Assembly (NCBI GenBank): GCA_003833135.1
Contig: QZLH01000386.1
Coordinates: 1 to 64,000 of the forward strand
Source: Oehlia diaphana
Lineage: Eukaryota > Glomeromycota > Glomeromycetes > Glomerales > Glomeraceae
Direction of reading: 5' to 3'
DNA: 64,000 nt
Shown here: positions 50,201 to 62,736 of the stretch, piece after piece
Numbering within the stretch: position 1 is the stretch's first letter
Layout of the letters: every line of letters begins with the position of its first letter
The notes under the pieces: generated by a model
Database searches by the model: none
What the model was told of the DNA's origin: nothing
The model's input: only the letters and a program-made list of their open reading frames with translations
Translations under genes and position numbers: made by a program

Positions 50201-50523
50201 GTAAGGAATGAAAAATTGCCTATCAGCGGTACAATAGCATATGCTGCCGAAATATGGAAAAAGATGTCGAATGAGGAGAAAAGAGTAAGTTATTGTAAAA
50301 TTTATTGTTTTTTGACTATAGTAATGCATGATATAATTCCTTTTGTTATGTATAGCCTTGGTTAGAGAGGGGTGAAAAGTCGAAAAGTGAATACCAAGAT
50401 TTATTAATTAGATGGAAAGAAGAACAAGAAGAATTGAAAAACAGTGGTGTAAAAAGAACGGTATCACCAAAGGCAACAAGTGTTTTCTCATATAAAAAAC
50501 CTCGTAATGACGAGCACAAATAA
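47283..50523 (+). CDS. HMG-box protein with long disordered N-terminus
   Basis: Five exons: 47283-48060, 48137-49338, 49451-49622, 49701-50284, 50356-50523; 967 aa. Residues 1 to ~640 are Ser/Asn-, Lys- and Glu-rich and probably disordered. Around 640-720 is a helical, ordered segment with LLLEFDEITKKAVNAYDELQ and YKWDMIANMLGI. An acidic block (EIEFDEEDMDVPSDDPDD) follows. The single HMG box begins GRPRRPANGFSFFCGDM and continues through AAEIWKKMSNEEKR/PWLERGEKSKSEYQ, with the conserved aromatic and proline positions. DNA-binding chromatin or transcription role inferred. For exon 1 the phase-1 donor GTGAAT at 48061 is needed; using the next GTATTC gives a stop. Confidence 0.85.
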
Positions 50524-51611
50524 GTTGTCAGTATATAATGTACATTTTGGTATTTTATATCTTATGTTATTTAATATAAGATGTAGGTAGAAATTGAATT
50601 AATAAACTGAATATTTTTGATTTGGCTGTTGTTAAGAATATATTGTAAACAAATCAAAATGTAATATGTGCATATTATTTATTCCTGCAAGTCTCTCTTT
50701 TTTCTCGACTATAAAATGAATATATACTAGATGAAATAACGTACAATAAATTGTCATTATATTAAACAAATAGATGAATAGTCCTTAAGATACCGAATAT
50801 GAATATCACGAACAAGATTTTATATATAACTTTGCTTTTATATTTGATACGAGTTTTATGAAAAAAAGCTACCAGGTCAAACCTATAATTGACACATTTT
50901 ATGAACATGATGAAAAGCCAGAACGTATAGACTTATAGACGAGAGAAAAAAGTAAGTACATTCTTATCATGTATGTATCACTTTCTTTGACCCGCATATA
51001 TGTAATACGATAGTAACACGAAGTGGGCCAAGTCTCATGATTTTTTGCTATAGAGAATACATTTCTTGCAAATGATGAGAATAATTTTATGAAATTGTTG
51101 ACATGCAAAAATATATTATCCCAATAGAAGATGGAAATGAAACAATCAAGAATCAAAGTATTAACGATGGGCGAGTTGCCTGGCACAGCAAATTTTCGTG
51201 TGACAAGTAATTAGAGCAAAATCCACGCAAAAACTGGACAAACGGATAAAACGGATAACACTATTGACAAGCTAGAGATAAAAGAAATCTGCTGTAAAAA
51301 AGAGAGTGTGAGAAGTTCAGCCTTATTATTTATCCCTTATTAAAGTTCTTTCTATCTATGAACTTAAATAAGAACGACCAAAAGTTGAAAAGTTAAGTAC
51401 ATTTGAATGTAAAGTAATTAAACAGAATTTTTTAATAGAGAAATTTTTTTTTTTATTAAATATATTGTTATAATTTTCTTTCATGTTTTGTTCATTTTAA
51501 TCTTTACGTGTCATCCGCTTACAACAGCCAATGGTAATAATCTTACTTATAATCATGTGATCTTCCGTTATTTACTTGAATAATCGCGCTTTATCAGCTT
51601 CCTTAATTAAA
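50524..51611. other. Intergenic region between HMG-box and GCR1_C genes
   Basis: No gene supported. The minus-strand frame at 50899-51186 is not protein-like. ATTTATTTGAATAATC and 'atcatgtgatc' occur just upstream of the next start. Confidence 0.55.
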
Positions 51612-52850
51612 ATGCCTAAAAAATCAAACAATATTCAGCGGAATAATCAGAACAAAATTAAAAGAAAAGGGAGGCCGCCTAAAAAGAAAAAATATGTCCA
51701 ACCGATTGACAGTTCTGACGAAGATATTCATTCTGCAAGACATGCTTCAACCCGACCAAGAATTATTTCAATACGAAGAAATGAAATTCCAATGCGTCCA
51801 GAAATCCATATACCCCCAGCATCAATTCCTTCATTTAATAATCCAAGTAATATTCAACAATCGTCATCTGACAGACAGATGCCACCACAGGTGAACGAAC
51901 AACAACTTTCAGCTACGACCACTACGAGGATTACAATAACAATGACGAGTATCACTAAAAACAGTACAGATAATTCTAATACAACTACTTATGTCACAAC
52001 TGATATTTTACCTATAAATGAAATGAATGTTCCTTCTCAGTTGGATAATTCGGAGAATCGATTAAGAGTAGGTGCATCCAATTTAAGTACAACTCCGGTA
52101 AATTCATCCGATAATTTAAACAATTTGGATCCTTCGAATGGACCATACACGAGAACAAATGCGTTAAATTCAGTTACATTAACTCCTGCAACAGCCAGTT
52201 CTTCACGAAAGATCATATCACCTATGGGCGATTTATCAGGTTCAAGATATCATCAAACCTCCAACAGCTCTCCTAATGCAATTGGAAGTTCATCTAGATA
52301 TTCCAACTTAGCGGCAACACACGGTTCACAAGTAAATGACTTGAGAACGAATCTTCATAATATGCCTGGATCGTCGATATATCATTCTGCAGCATCAACC
52401 GATAATTCTCCCTCTCCGACATTTATTCATACTAGAAATGATATGTGTGGTTTAGACGATTCAAATAATCCACCTGGCAATTTGACCAACTCTTTTCCCG
52501 CTAGTTACGAATCACAATTTAGTACGGGAAACAATGAATTTATAGCAACAAGACCAAGATATTACCGCATTCCTGATATCGATACTCTTGATACTGTATT
52601 TGATGTTTGGAATGAGTGGAATTTTGGAATTGGTGATAATCCTTCAATTGTTTCACTAATAGAAACTTATGGTAATAAATGGCAAATTAATAATAGTGTT
52701 AACTTGGCCGCAAGAAAGAAGGTTATTAAAATGATTAAACTCAGAGCAGTCGATATAGGGTTGGATAAGGCAATCGATGAAATGGAAAAAATTATGGGTT
52801 CAAACAAATTGAGTTGGTTGGCCGATAATTTTCATGGAAAGAAAAAATAA
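51612..52850 (+). CDS. GCR1_C-domain DNA-binding protein with AT-hook-like motif
   Basis: Single exon, 412 aa, from the first true ATG at 51612 in the series MPKKSNNIQ. An AT-hook-like KRKGRPPKKKK lies at residues ~17-27. Residues 35 to ~310 are Ser/Thr/Asn-rich and probably disordered. The C-terminal ~85 residues (PRYYRIPDIDTLDTVFDVWN, GIGDNPSIVSLIETYG, KW, ARKKVIKMI) match the GCR1_C fold, a Myb-like DNA-binding domain of the yeast glycolytic regulator Gcr1 and of many transposon-derived fungal proteins. It is likely a transcription regulator or a domesticated element; it is unusual here in lacking introns. Confidence 0.82.
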   Translation: MPKKSNNIQRNNQNKIKRKGRPPKKKKYVQPIDSSDEDIHSARHASTRPRIISIRRNEIPMRPEIHIPPASIPSFNNPSNIQQSSSDRQMPPQVNEQQLSATTTTRITITMTSITKNSTDNSNTTTYVTTDILPINEMNVPSQLDNSENRLRVGASNLSTTPVNSSDNLNNLDPSNGPYTRTNALNSVTLTPATASSSRKIISPMGDLSGSRYHQTSNSSPNAIGSSSRYSNLAATHGSQVNDLRTNLHNMPGSSIYHSAASTDNSPSPTFIHTRNDMCGLDDSNNPPGNLTNSFPASYESQFSTGNNEFIATRPRYYRIPDIDTLDTVFDVWNEWNFGIGDNPSIVSLIETYGNKWQINNSVNLAARKKVIKMIKLRAVDIGLDKAIDEMEKIMGSNKLSWLADNFHGKKK

Positions 52851-53167
52851 TCGAGCAAGAATAATTTGTTTCTCAGATTCATGAATAGGAATTATTTATT
52901 GTTCAATAATGATAGCAATGATGATGATGATAATGAAAGACTTGAACCTATTAAATACCAATCTTTTCCGGTATAGAAAACTTTTTTCTCTAAATTTCAT
53001 TACAAAATAAAGATTTTATAATAAATCCGAGAGTTGGTTTTTTTTTGTTATTAAAAAGTCACATTCACGTGACTCGTGATCTTGTTTATAATATCGCTAT
53101 ACATGGGCTTAATATTAACATTTCATAATATATATTACTAAAATCACCCTCAACCGCAGAATACTTC
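52851..53167. other. Convergent 3' intergenic region
   Basis: 317 bp with an 'atgatagcaatgatgatgatgataatg' triplet-like run near 52910-52935 and TTCACGTGACTCGTGA at 53066-53081. No gene. Confidence 0.55.
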
Positions 53168-54474
53168 TTATTGCACGCAAATTATATCCAATTTCGTCAC
53201 ATTGAATCTCACTGCATCCTTCATCACCTCTTGCATTCGTATTCCCTCATAAGAGAATAATGATGGCGGTGTTGGATGGTTGAAGTATCGAAAAAAAAAT
53301 CGTTCGATAAGTGAAAGAAAGTAGTTGGACCAAAGATAAAAACGGTATACGTAGGAAACCTGAATGATATCGCAAAACAAAGAAGGACTTTTTGTTATAA
53401 TAATGACAAGAAAAGTAATAATCCATGCATTTCATATAAAATTTATTCATACACACTTTCACATTTGGATTGATAAACACTTTATCATACCCAACCTTTC
53501 TGAAATCACTAAAAATTAAACAACACTCGCTCGCCTCAAAAGGTAATTCGTTATCTTGCGGCATTAGTGCCCGAAACTTTATACCATGTTTCACAAACGG
53601 TTCGGCATTCATAATCACCACACCATTCCAGCAACTGAATACCCGCACCGATTCGCCGTTGTATATTTGTTGTTGGGCTGTTGTGTCATAGAAGAAGGGA
53701 TAATAGGGGGTAGGAGGCCAGGGATAGCTTATGTTAGGTGATGGTAGTTCTCTTGTGGCAAAAGTGTCATAAAAGGTCCAGTAGAAATCCATGGCACATG
53801 CAGCATCATAACTATATCCATTTGTCCTCAATAATGTTAAAATGTCTGATACTGTCCATATTATATCATTGAAAAATAGAACTTTGTCAAAATGATTTCC
53901 TTTCTCTGCTTGTTCAAGTAATGGTTCTAGCACTCTATTTCGTAGGTTGGCTAAATAAGGTATTCTTCTACTAATATAATATTTTGGCGTGTCGTCTATA
54001 ATTATGGTGTTTGCTATGTCTATACTATTAAGAGTGGATTGAAGGGTTTGGAGAAAGAGTTTGGTGTTGTCTTTACTGCCTGTGTGCATTATAAGTTAAT
54101 ATTGCAAATTAACTCGAAAGATTACATTCTTTTAATATGCAAACTCACCATTCTCGAATATCGATATGTAAACGTTCTCTGGTCCCAATATTTGCACAAG
54201 TTCCAACAGTTGCTCCCTAAAATTTGGTAATATATCTTCATTGTTATAAAAATTTGCTGCAATAAATATCTTTCGTTGCGATACGTCGTTTGGTGGCAAG
54301 CTGGTTATACTACTTAAATATTAGACAAGTTGATATCACTTATATATTTATATATCCACAAACTTACCTCCACAACTTCCACAGCGTCACTAACAATATC
54401 ACTATTAAAATTACTCTTCCCAGCTTTTTCCGCCCAAATATCCGTCTCTTAACCGACAGATATAACCTTATCAT
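53168..54474 (-). CDS. GT69 family alpha-1,3-mannosyltransferase (CAP59/CMT1-like)
   Basis: Four exons on the minus strand: 54474-54368, 54309-54149, 54079-53457, 53359-53168; 360 aa. Exon 1 encodes a short basic cytosolic tail (VKRRIFGRKKLGR) and one membrane helix (VILIVILLVTLWKLW), a type II signal anchor. The luminal domain has KIFIAANFYNNEDILPNFRE, LGPENVYISIFENGS, RRIPYLANLRNRVLEPL, VLFFNDIIWTVSDILTLL and ACAMDF near YDTFATRELP. These are hallmark blocks of the Cryptococcus CMT1/CAP59 family, which transfers mannose in capsule or wall glycans. A Golgi role in glycan synthesis is inferred. The last exon replaces an unspliced read-through after NVK. Confidence 0.88.
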
Positions 54475-54755
54475 TAGTTGCAAGATTTTTTTATGTATTG
54501 TTTAAATTTCTCGTATGGTGTCCAGCCCAAAAATTCCTGATCATTTTCGATGTTAACTGTTGAATCTTTAATTAATTATCGGTGTCCTCACAAATGGACA
54601 ATTCACAATTATTCATTTAAAGGTGAAAAAAAAGCAATAATGATAAAATCATTTCTAGTATTTTGTGCCACATAACGCATGATTTTCAATTTTGAAGATT
54701 TATCCAACCAGCCAACCAATAATACATTTTCAATCCCAATACCCGCTTTACTGTC
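54475..54755. promoter_or_regulatory. Divergent promoter region, GT69 gene / ML-domain gene
   Basis: 281 bp between the start codons of two secretory-pathway genes. No other feature seen. Confidence 0.5.
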
Positions 54756-55344
54756 ATGAAATTTTTTATCTTATGTATCTTACTTTCACTTTCAATAACT
54801 ACAGTCAGTCCTCTATTATCCGATGAAACCGATCAAACAAAATTTACTGAATGTGAAGGAGGACCTTATCCAAATACTATAACAAATATACTAATATCTC
54901 CTGATCCATTAGTAATAGGACAAAGCGCCTCATATACATTTAATGGAACACGAAATGTAGAAATCCTTAAAGGCTCCACAATAAGATTTTTAATAATCGA
55001 TGAAAATTATGAAACAATACTGAAAACGAAAGATGATTTTTGTTCAATTGTAGAAACAACAAATGAAAAATGCCCTTTACCTATTGGAGATTATGAATTT
55101 ACTTATGGATTAAATATTTACAGCAATAAAGAATCATCTGAAAATCTTGATAAACCACCGAAAACTTGTCTTTATCAACTAATAAGTATGTCATATTTGT
55201 AAAAGATTAATTTTTTAATTTTTTTAAATATTAATTTATAACTTTATTTTTGTAGTTAGGGATCCGAAAGACATTATTTTATCTTGTATACAAGGTCCTG
55301 TTGATTTATCTTATGTTTTTACAGCCTCAAATAACGGTTTTTAA
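54756..55344 (+). CDS. Secreted ML-domain (NPC2/MD-2-like) lipid-binding protein
   Basis: Two exons, 54756-55185 and 55256-55344; 172 aa. The N-terminus MKFFILCILLSLSITTVSPL is a signal peptide. The mature part has four or more cysteines in ML-like spacing (FTECEGG, DDFCSIV, NEKCPLP, KTCLY), the beta-rich pattern of NPC2/PG-PI transfer proteins and CPLPIGDYEFTY, a conserved ML-domain block. Such proteins bind sterols or phospholipids in the vacuole or outside the cell. Glomeromycota have many secreted ML-domain copies. It ends shortly after LSCIQGPVDLSYVF. The substrate is not predictable. Confidence 0.78.
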
Positions 55345-55419
55345 ATTATTTCTACTTAAATAATGTAATTGACAATATATCATTTTAATATATATTATTA
55401 TCAATTATTTTAATATCAA

Positions 55420-58400
55420 TTATTCGATAATAGAATCTAAATTTTTAACTTTTAATTTAAACCCGTGACCATTAAATCCTTGTTCAACATCCTGATTCAA
55501 AAAAAAAAAAAATTTTAGAATTGATTTTTCTAAGAAGTTCATAGTGTAATTTTTTTTTTCATTTACCTTAACTTTAACAGGTGTTGAAACAACAACAACG
55601 TTAGAAGTTTCAGGCTTAAATAGATTTACTAAATATTTTGTTAACATTGGATATAAATCTTCAATATTAACAGCCTAAATATTTTTAAAAATACAGAAGA
55701 GTTAATTATTATGAGGAGTCAGAATTAATTACAAAATTACTTTACCTGAACTTTAGCTAATAAATTTTTATTATATTCTGCGTCCATATCTTTCAACACT
55801 TGTACTACGAATGACTCAATGGCCTAACAATAATTTTTCAAGACTTTAAAAAAAGTCCTTTCAAATTTTAAATAAAGATAACTAAACCTACCGCCTTAGA
55901 AATGTTTTCCTAAAGATTCAAAATGTAAAAAAAGTTAATTTAATAATAAATTACCCATCTCATTCTTTTTATCATACCTCTTTTCTGACAAGACTATAGA
56001 TAACACCACTTTTAGCACCCTCAAATCCAGCTTTATCAAACTCAATCTGTAAGAATAATTAACTAAATTATTTACAATTTTTATAATAAAAAAAGGATTT
56101 CTTCTATTTCTCTAAATAATATATATATATACCTTCTTATCAGCTAAATCGAAAACAGCTTTTCTAGCTTGTTCGTAAGCTTTAAAAGCGTTAGGAGATT
56201 TATAAATATCAAAATAAATATGCCCTATACCAAAAAAAATGGCGTTATATATTTACAAAAATAGCTTACAAGAGAAAGAATTAGAAATAATAATTCTCAT
56301 TTTATAGGGTGAAAGAAGTTATTAAAATTACCATATTCTACATCAACTTTTAAGTTAGTAGAATAAGCTAAACCTTGACCACGAATTAATTTCCAGAATA
56401 AACCTTCCGTGGCTTGTAATAATTCGCATAATACAAGCAATGACGCAAGATCTGGTGAATCAAAGCTCGATGGTCCTATAAAAAGTAAGAGAAACAAGAA
56501 ATTAAAAGCTCAGTCTCGATCATTTAAAGGAGTTAATGATTGAAAAGATTGAAAAGAAAATGTGACAATGATAACTTTGGACCCAGGAATGTCAAATGTA
56601 AAAATTTCAGAATGATTCGTTCGAGAGGAATTAATCATTGGAGGAAAAGAAGATATGACAATAATTTTGAAATTTCTAATTGCTTTACTTTTTATAAATG
56701 CACTCTAATCACCCACTCTTTAGCAACTTGTTCATGAGTTGTATCATAAAGAGTTGATGTATTTGTTTAAATTTATATTTACCTTCGGCTGTATGCATTG
56801 AAAATGTACTTTCAATAGCTGGTAGTTTAACAATAAAACCCTACAATAATAAATTATAAATTAAAAAATAACAATTAATATTAACACAGTAAATACTAAT
56901 ATAATTAATTAAATATAATACTTGATTTCCGGGATTTCTTCCAAATTCAGTCAAAAATTGTTGAGATAAAGGTACAGGCGTTAATGATTTAGGGGCCTAT
57001 AAAGTCAATTTATGTTAATATGCTACTTCATACAAATAATGTATTCTAGCAACAAATAAATAATTACTTCAATTATCTTAAAGTGTTCAGTCCAGACACT
57101 TTTAGGATTAGCGAGATTTAAAATATTTCCGTAAACATGAATCCTCAAATTCTCAGGTTTAGTCACTAAGTAAAAATTTTATTATTAGTTATTTTCAAAA
57201 AAATTATTCCTCCTTAAATATGTATCCTTACACAATTCTCTAAATTGATAAAATCTTTGAATAACTCGATTAGCTCCATTTCCTTTTAATTCTTTAATAA
57301 CGTTAGGTAAAAACTTCTCTTGATAAAGGGTAGATGAAAGATATGTATTTGATAATTTTTCATCAAAATTAATTAATTGCATAACTGTTGATGTCATCTA
57401 CATAATTAGATAGTAAAGGAAAAATATAAGATATATAATAAAAAAACCTTAAGACATGAGAAAAAAATCTTACATCAGAACCATCACGTTTTGCTTCAGG
57501 AATTTCATTCAAGATTTTTGAAGCGACAATCTTTAATCTAAAGAAAAAAAGTAAACCCGTTTAAATGTACAAAAAAAAGGCAAAAATATATACTCGACAC
57601 AAAAAAGTTAAAAGTACCTCTCGGCTGTGAATTCAGTATGCCATAATAAATAGTTTAACCATTGAATAGCTTTAACATATTTACTAGCTTCAACTTTGAT
57701 ACTGAAATCAACTATTTGTTGAAAATTTCCGTTATATCCCAAAGAAGAATCATACTTCACGGTGTCTTTATTCAACTGTGAAACCACTTGTTCAAATGTT
57801 AACTTAGTTCCATCGGGAAGGTTAAGTGGAAGCGAATAGAATGATCCAAGATACATATTTATATAAGGCCGTAATTCGAAAGGTATATTCGTTGTGATAA
57901 TATATAGCGATATTGTTACAAACGCAGAATTAATATCTGAGGAACAAAATAAGTTAGACAACTATAATATAAAATATACTAAATTCGAATAGTTTGAGGT
58001 ACTCACGGTCGTATTGAATAAAGTAGGGAATGTCAATTTTTGAATCATGATCAAGATATTCTTGAACCGGATTTTTGCTAGAAAAGTCAGTATATATTTA
58101 GTAGAATAATATCAAAATTCTATCTATTAAGTTAAATACGTACAATTTCCCTTCAGATTTGTTGCGGCCAGTAATAACGTTAATGAAAGGAATACTATCA
58201 ACATTAGGTATAGGGAAATCTTCAATAATATTAGAGGGTACAGGTACATCATTTAATTTTTTAGCCTCTTCTAAACGGGTTTCTAATTCTTTTAATTTTT
58301 CTTTTCCTAATGTTTCTCTCTGCTTTTCAATACGGTTTTCTTCTTGCTTGCTTAGTTTTTCAGCAAATTCAGCAGAAGGTTTGCCGAGCAGTGTTATATG

Positions 58401-60595
58401 ATGATTATCTAAATGATATTTTTTTAAATATTGTATCCATTGTTGCTCAGTAAATTCGGACAATTGATCATAATATTTTAAGTCTTTTGTAGCTCTTTCT
58501 AAATCTTCTCCTGTTCGTTTACCATATACGTGATCTATGAAATTATTGAAGAGAAGGAAAATTAAAATGGGAAGCACTCAGGAAAGTAATATTTACATGG
58601 TACCAACCTACGATACTAGCATCGGAGAAATAACTTGAACTTGTTTCAATTTTATCCAAGATCTATAATAATAAGGATATTAATTAATAACTAATACAGC
58701 AGATAAAAACGTCTTTAAGTAATGATAAATTACCCTTAGTTTAGCCAACTGTATAACAGTTTTCATACGATCCATATCGATTCCTTCACTTTCAACAATT
58801 CCAGTAAATTTTTGGAACACCTTATTTGCCAATTCTTCTAGTTCTTCGGTAGGAACATTAGAAAAAGTAGCTAATATGGCTGTACGTGTCTGAGGTTCAA
58901 TCATTATATAAATATCTATATTAAAAAAGTAAAGTAGTAAGTAATAGTAGTTCAAATATTCAGTGTAAATTAATCACATTACCTGTGCATAATGGATCTT
59001 TGATCTCTACAAATTCCTTTTGTAATACTGATGCTGCCGAATCTGACAAATACGTATGAAGAACTTCTAATGCATTAATTTCTAAGAATTCCTAATATAT
59101 TAAAAGTGATTGATTATTAATAGAAACGACCACAGATAATTTTATACATTTCTAATAATATTTACGTCGATTAATGGACCTAACCAAGCAATAACTATTT
59201 GACCCATACTCTCATCCTCATCAGGAAATTCAACTACTTCCTGAATAGACTTTTCGAGTAATGGAATTGGTGCCGAATCTACAAATGGTCTAATGAATAT
59301 AAAGTATTACTATTATTGTTAATTTGTTGCTTTTATAAATACTGCTAGTCAACTTTCTTACCTTTTGTGAATTTGAGATCTTTTCTTGGAAATTCTCTCG
59401 TCAAGTGGATCAAGTGTTTTGAATAATTCATCGTGTAAAATCTTCCCAGTAATGATTAAACATAAGTTATCCGGCTTGTAATAGTCTCTATGATACTAAT
59501 AATATCATATTAATTAAATTGAATTATTCAAAGTTAAAAATATTTTGGTAAATTTATACTTACTTGACGGATAGTTTCTACATTTAGAACTCTTAGATTT
59601 TCCATAAGGCCACCAGTCTCACTACGATAGCCACATCCTTCTGGATACATTAATCGTTGATATCTAATGTCAAAGTATTATCAGCTTAATTAATATTAAT
59701 ATTTTGTTGATTAAATTATATAATTTACCTCAAATAAACGCGACTTTCTCCAGAATTTTCGCGGCCCTATTAATATAGTCGGTTAAAAATTGTTTATCAA
59801 TTACATGGTTATTAATAATAATTACCTGCATTTCACTATAGACAACCCCAGCATCTTCTCCTTTTCCATTAATATGATGAACTTCAGTATAACATCCGCT
59901 ATCAGTTAACGTAGGATAAAGAATATGATCCACATAAATAGGTAATAAATTTAAAAATCCTTGACTTCCTGCTGTTTGAATCGTATAACACGTATGATCT
60001 GTTGCTGTCCATGCATTTGTTCCATTAGCAAATGCTCTATTTGCAAGTAAATCTAATACTCCCTAAATATTAAATTTATTATTTAAAAGAAAAAAAACAA
60101 AATTATTACCAAATGATATTTATTATACCTTGTAAGGGAATAATTCACTACCGAGAAACACCAAACTAAAATAAATATAAAGAATAAAATTTTGATTTAT
60201 TTTATTTACTTTAATGTACCAAATATCAGCTAAAACAAAAGAAACAAATCATACTGTTCTAAAGTGTGAGGACATCCATCATCATCGGTAGCTATTTAAT
60301 TAATATTATCGAAATTAATATGGGTTTATTAAAAAAAAAATATGGATTAACCTAATTAGTATTATATTCATACCCTCAGTAGCAATTGTGAAATATCCAT
60401 CAACCAAAGGAGCTATATAACAATAATTAGAAAAATGATATTAGTATAAAGTCGCAAATGACACATTTATTTTTGAAACGAAATACCCTGACGATCAACA
60501 AGAATTACTGTTAATCCTGTGACCTTTGATTTAAATTTCGTGATTTTAATATCAAAATCTGTTTCTATTGATTTTATTACTTCAAAATTCGTCAT
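55420..60595 (-). CDS. M16-family zinc metalloprotease (yeast YOL098C/SDD3-like)
   Basis: Twenty-seven exons on the minus strand, 1007 aa; exons run 60595-60487, 60412-60374, 60291-60255, 60165-60129, 60062-59826, 59766-59729, 59663-59564, 59495-59362, 59289-59166, 59091-58983, 58915-58734, 58662-58608, 58534-58144, 58077-58007, 57936-57618, 57537-57474, 57397-57232, 57165-57068, 56996-56922, 56840-56783, 56475-56332, 56224-56133, 56046-55978, 55909-55892, 55823-55746, 55674-55567, 55491-55420. The inverted zinc motif HTLEH (residues ~58-62) and the distal Glu in GEDAGVVYSEMQG mark an active M16 N-terminal domain. FANGTNAWTATDHTCY and PIYVDHILYPTLTDSG are typical of the YOL098C subgroup, related to presequence protease. 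No targeting peptide is seen, so it is probably cytosolic. An 18-nt exon (55909-55892) lies near the C-terminus. Confidence 0.92.
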
Positions 60596-60860
60596 AATTA
60601 AACTCGCAAAGCCCAATTCAAGACTTCAACGTCGCAACGAACGATAATCTTTTTGGGTTTATCTATCAAAATCTGCAGTCACGTGATCACACAATTTGCT
60701 ACATTTTAACTACGGTCAAAAGTCATGTGACTGCATAGTATTTATCATGTGACTAATATCTTAAACGTCACACGAATTTTTCTCTATTCTCATTTCATAC
60801 TCCGTTTTGTATAAACAATATTCACATAAAAATTCATAAAAATTCAAAAATATATTCGCA
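60596..60860. promoter_or_regulatory. Divergent promoter with clustered CACGTGA/CATGTGA motifs
   Basis: 265 bp between the metalloprotease and UBC9 start codons. It carries GTCACGTGATCAC (about 60677-60689) and two further TCATGTGAC sites (about 60722 and 60747), plus ACGTCACACG. These resemble bHLH/Cbf1- or CREB-type sites. Binding is unproven. Confidence 0.6.
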
Positions 60861-61926
60861 ATGTCAAGTATTTGCAAAAATAGGCTTATGGAAGAACGGC
60901 GCCAATGGCGTAAAGATCATCCTTACGTAAGTAAACCGCTCTTCATTTCATTTTGTTAGCAATTAAATATTAAAGCTGATCTATTATTGAAGGGTTTTTA
61001 CGCTCGACCTGTCAAAAATGAAACTGGCTTGGATCTGTTAACTTGGCAAGTTGGAATTCCTGGGAAGAAAGGAGTAAGCGATCAACTTTTTCATTTTAAT
61101 TAGTAAAGGACAATTTTGTTGGACGCGTTTATTTAATTGAACACGGATATAGTTTATATTATGAAGACTTTCTTTAATCTAAAGCCGCTTAATTCATACT
61201 AGACCCCTTGGGAGAATGGTGTATATAAGATGGTGATGACTTTCCCCGAAGGTAATGCTTTTAATTTATTAAAAATTTATTTTTGAAATTTTTTTTATTT
61301 TTTGAATGTTCTGATTTATAATTAGGATGAAATTATAAACGAATGAATCAAACGTTCGATATATCCATTTCCTTTCTTTATAACATTATTTTCTTACAGA
61401 TTACCCTTCAAAGCCTCCTAAATGTAAGACCTTTTACAAGAACCAAGAAACAAAAGTTGAAGTATACGATTCTTGCTAAATCGGATTAATTTTCACTTTA
61501 CTATGGATTCTATCCTTTCATATCTTTATATTTCTTGTAGGTAAATTTGTCCCAGCGTTGTTTCATCCTAACGTTTATCCATCCGGTACCGTTTGTTTAT
61601 CAATCCTAAATGAGGAAGAAGGATGGAAGCCCGCAATCACAATTAAACAGGTAAATTGACAAATTATTTCATTTATATTTGTATTATACTTATATCATTA
61701 ATTAATTGTAGATTCTATTGGGAATACAAAATCTTCTTGATGAACCGAATCCGGATAGTCCTGCGCAGTCGGATGCCTATATGTTATATAAGTATGTACT
61801 ATAAACCGTTAAATTCGATTAGTTATTGATATTTTGTTTTATATCGACTTTTTTTTTATTTTCAGGAAAGACCGGACAGCATATGAGAAGAGGATAAGAC
61901 AACAAGCCAAGGAAAATCCGGCATAG
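60861..61926 (+). CDS. UBC9: SUMO-conjugating enzyme UBC9
   Basis: Seven exons: 60861-60926, 60993-61073, 61203-61251, 61400-61423, 61541-61650, 61712-61791, 61866-61926; 156 aa. The E2 fold is complete: N-terminal helix [14 protein letters not shown] (with the basic SUMO-contact face), [19 protein letters not shown], the [16 protein letters not shown] active site with the catalytic Cys and the preceding HPN, and the C-terminal helix [14 protein letters not shown]9 accepts SUMO from the SAE1/2 E1 and transfers it to targets in the nucleus. One exon is only 24 nt and encodes the DYPSKPPK turn. Confidence 0.97.
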
Positions 61927-62488
61927 TCTTTATTTATTCAACTAGTAAGTAACTTCGATGTTTTATTATTATTTGTTCTCCAGACAAAGATTTAATTTTA
62001 AAATATTTCGACTCCCAATTAGCTATAAGTTTCTTTTTATCAAATTAGAATTTTGTAATTTTTCAATTAAATACATATTTTTTATCCTTTTGGATTTCAT
62101 TTCTTTAAGGTGAACATTTATTTTTATTCTTTTAAGGAATTGTCCTTATAGGGATTTTTTCTAGTAAGATATTTTAACTATAAGAAATTCTTGTAAATGA
62201 TGTCGTAGAATAATATATTTACATTTAGCATATTCATATAATGATCATTAATCTGAATAAATTAAAGATTTGTATAGCAATTTATTCAAAATGTAGTTCG
62301 TAAAATATAGTATATATAAACTATAAACTGTTTTTAATCAAATTTTAAGCTATTAAATCCAAATTGTTCCTAAATCTATTTTGAGTTAAACCAGTTTCAG
62401 TATTGACAATTTTCTGTATTAATAGAATTTTAAAATATATTTTAGTGGCACTAGTGCTATTTATCACATGATACTCTACCCAAGCATA
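61927..62488. other. 3' flank of UBC9 and gene-free DNA
   Basis: AT-rich, no gene seen. Confidence 0.55.
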
Positions 62489-62736
62489 TTTACCCCAGTA
62501 ACGCCACAAAAAATTTCCACCCCACGTGATTTTTAGCTGGCATTATATGTCTCGGCTGGCATTAAGAAATTAAGCATGTGACAAATAATGAGTGACAAAT
62601 AGGATTTTACACACTGAAAAAAATCTGTCCCTGGAATACATAGTAAAAATGGAAAACAGGAAAGGTGTGACGCCAGTGACAAATTTTTAAGGTCATGTGG
62701 GGTGGAAAAATTTTGTGGCTATACTGGGGAAGATCT
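62489..62736. mobile_element. 248-bp MITE-like element with 8-bp direct repeats
   Basis: An inverted repeat of about 40 bp opens with CCCCAGTA (from 62493) and closes with TACTGGGG (to 62729); both arms include 'ccacaaaa' and 'ccaccccac(g/a)tga'. CAAGCATA flanks it on both sides (62481-62488 and 62737-62744), consistent with an 8-bp target-site duplication of the hAT type. No coding sequence. Confidence 0.65.

Noticed and set aside
50899..51186. 95-aa minus-strand frame
   Set aside because: Hydrophobic-looking by chance of AT-rich codons; no splice or family support.
52910..52940. (GATGAT)n-like run after the GCR1_C gene as a microsatellite
   Set aside because: Only about four imperfect units; too short to report as a feature.
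53470..53691. 73-aa plus-strand frame inside the GT69 gene
   Set aside because: Antisense shadow of a well-supported glycosyltransferase exon.
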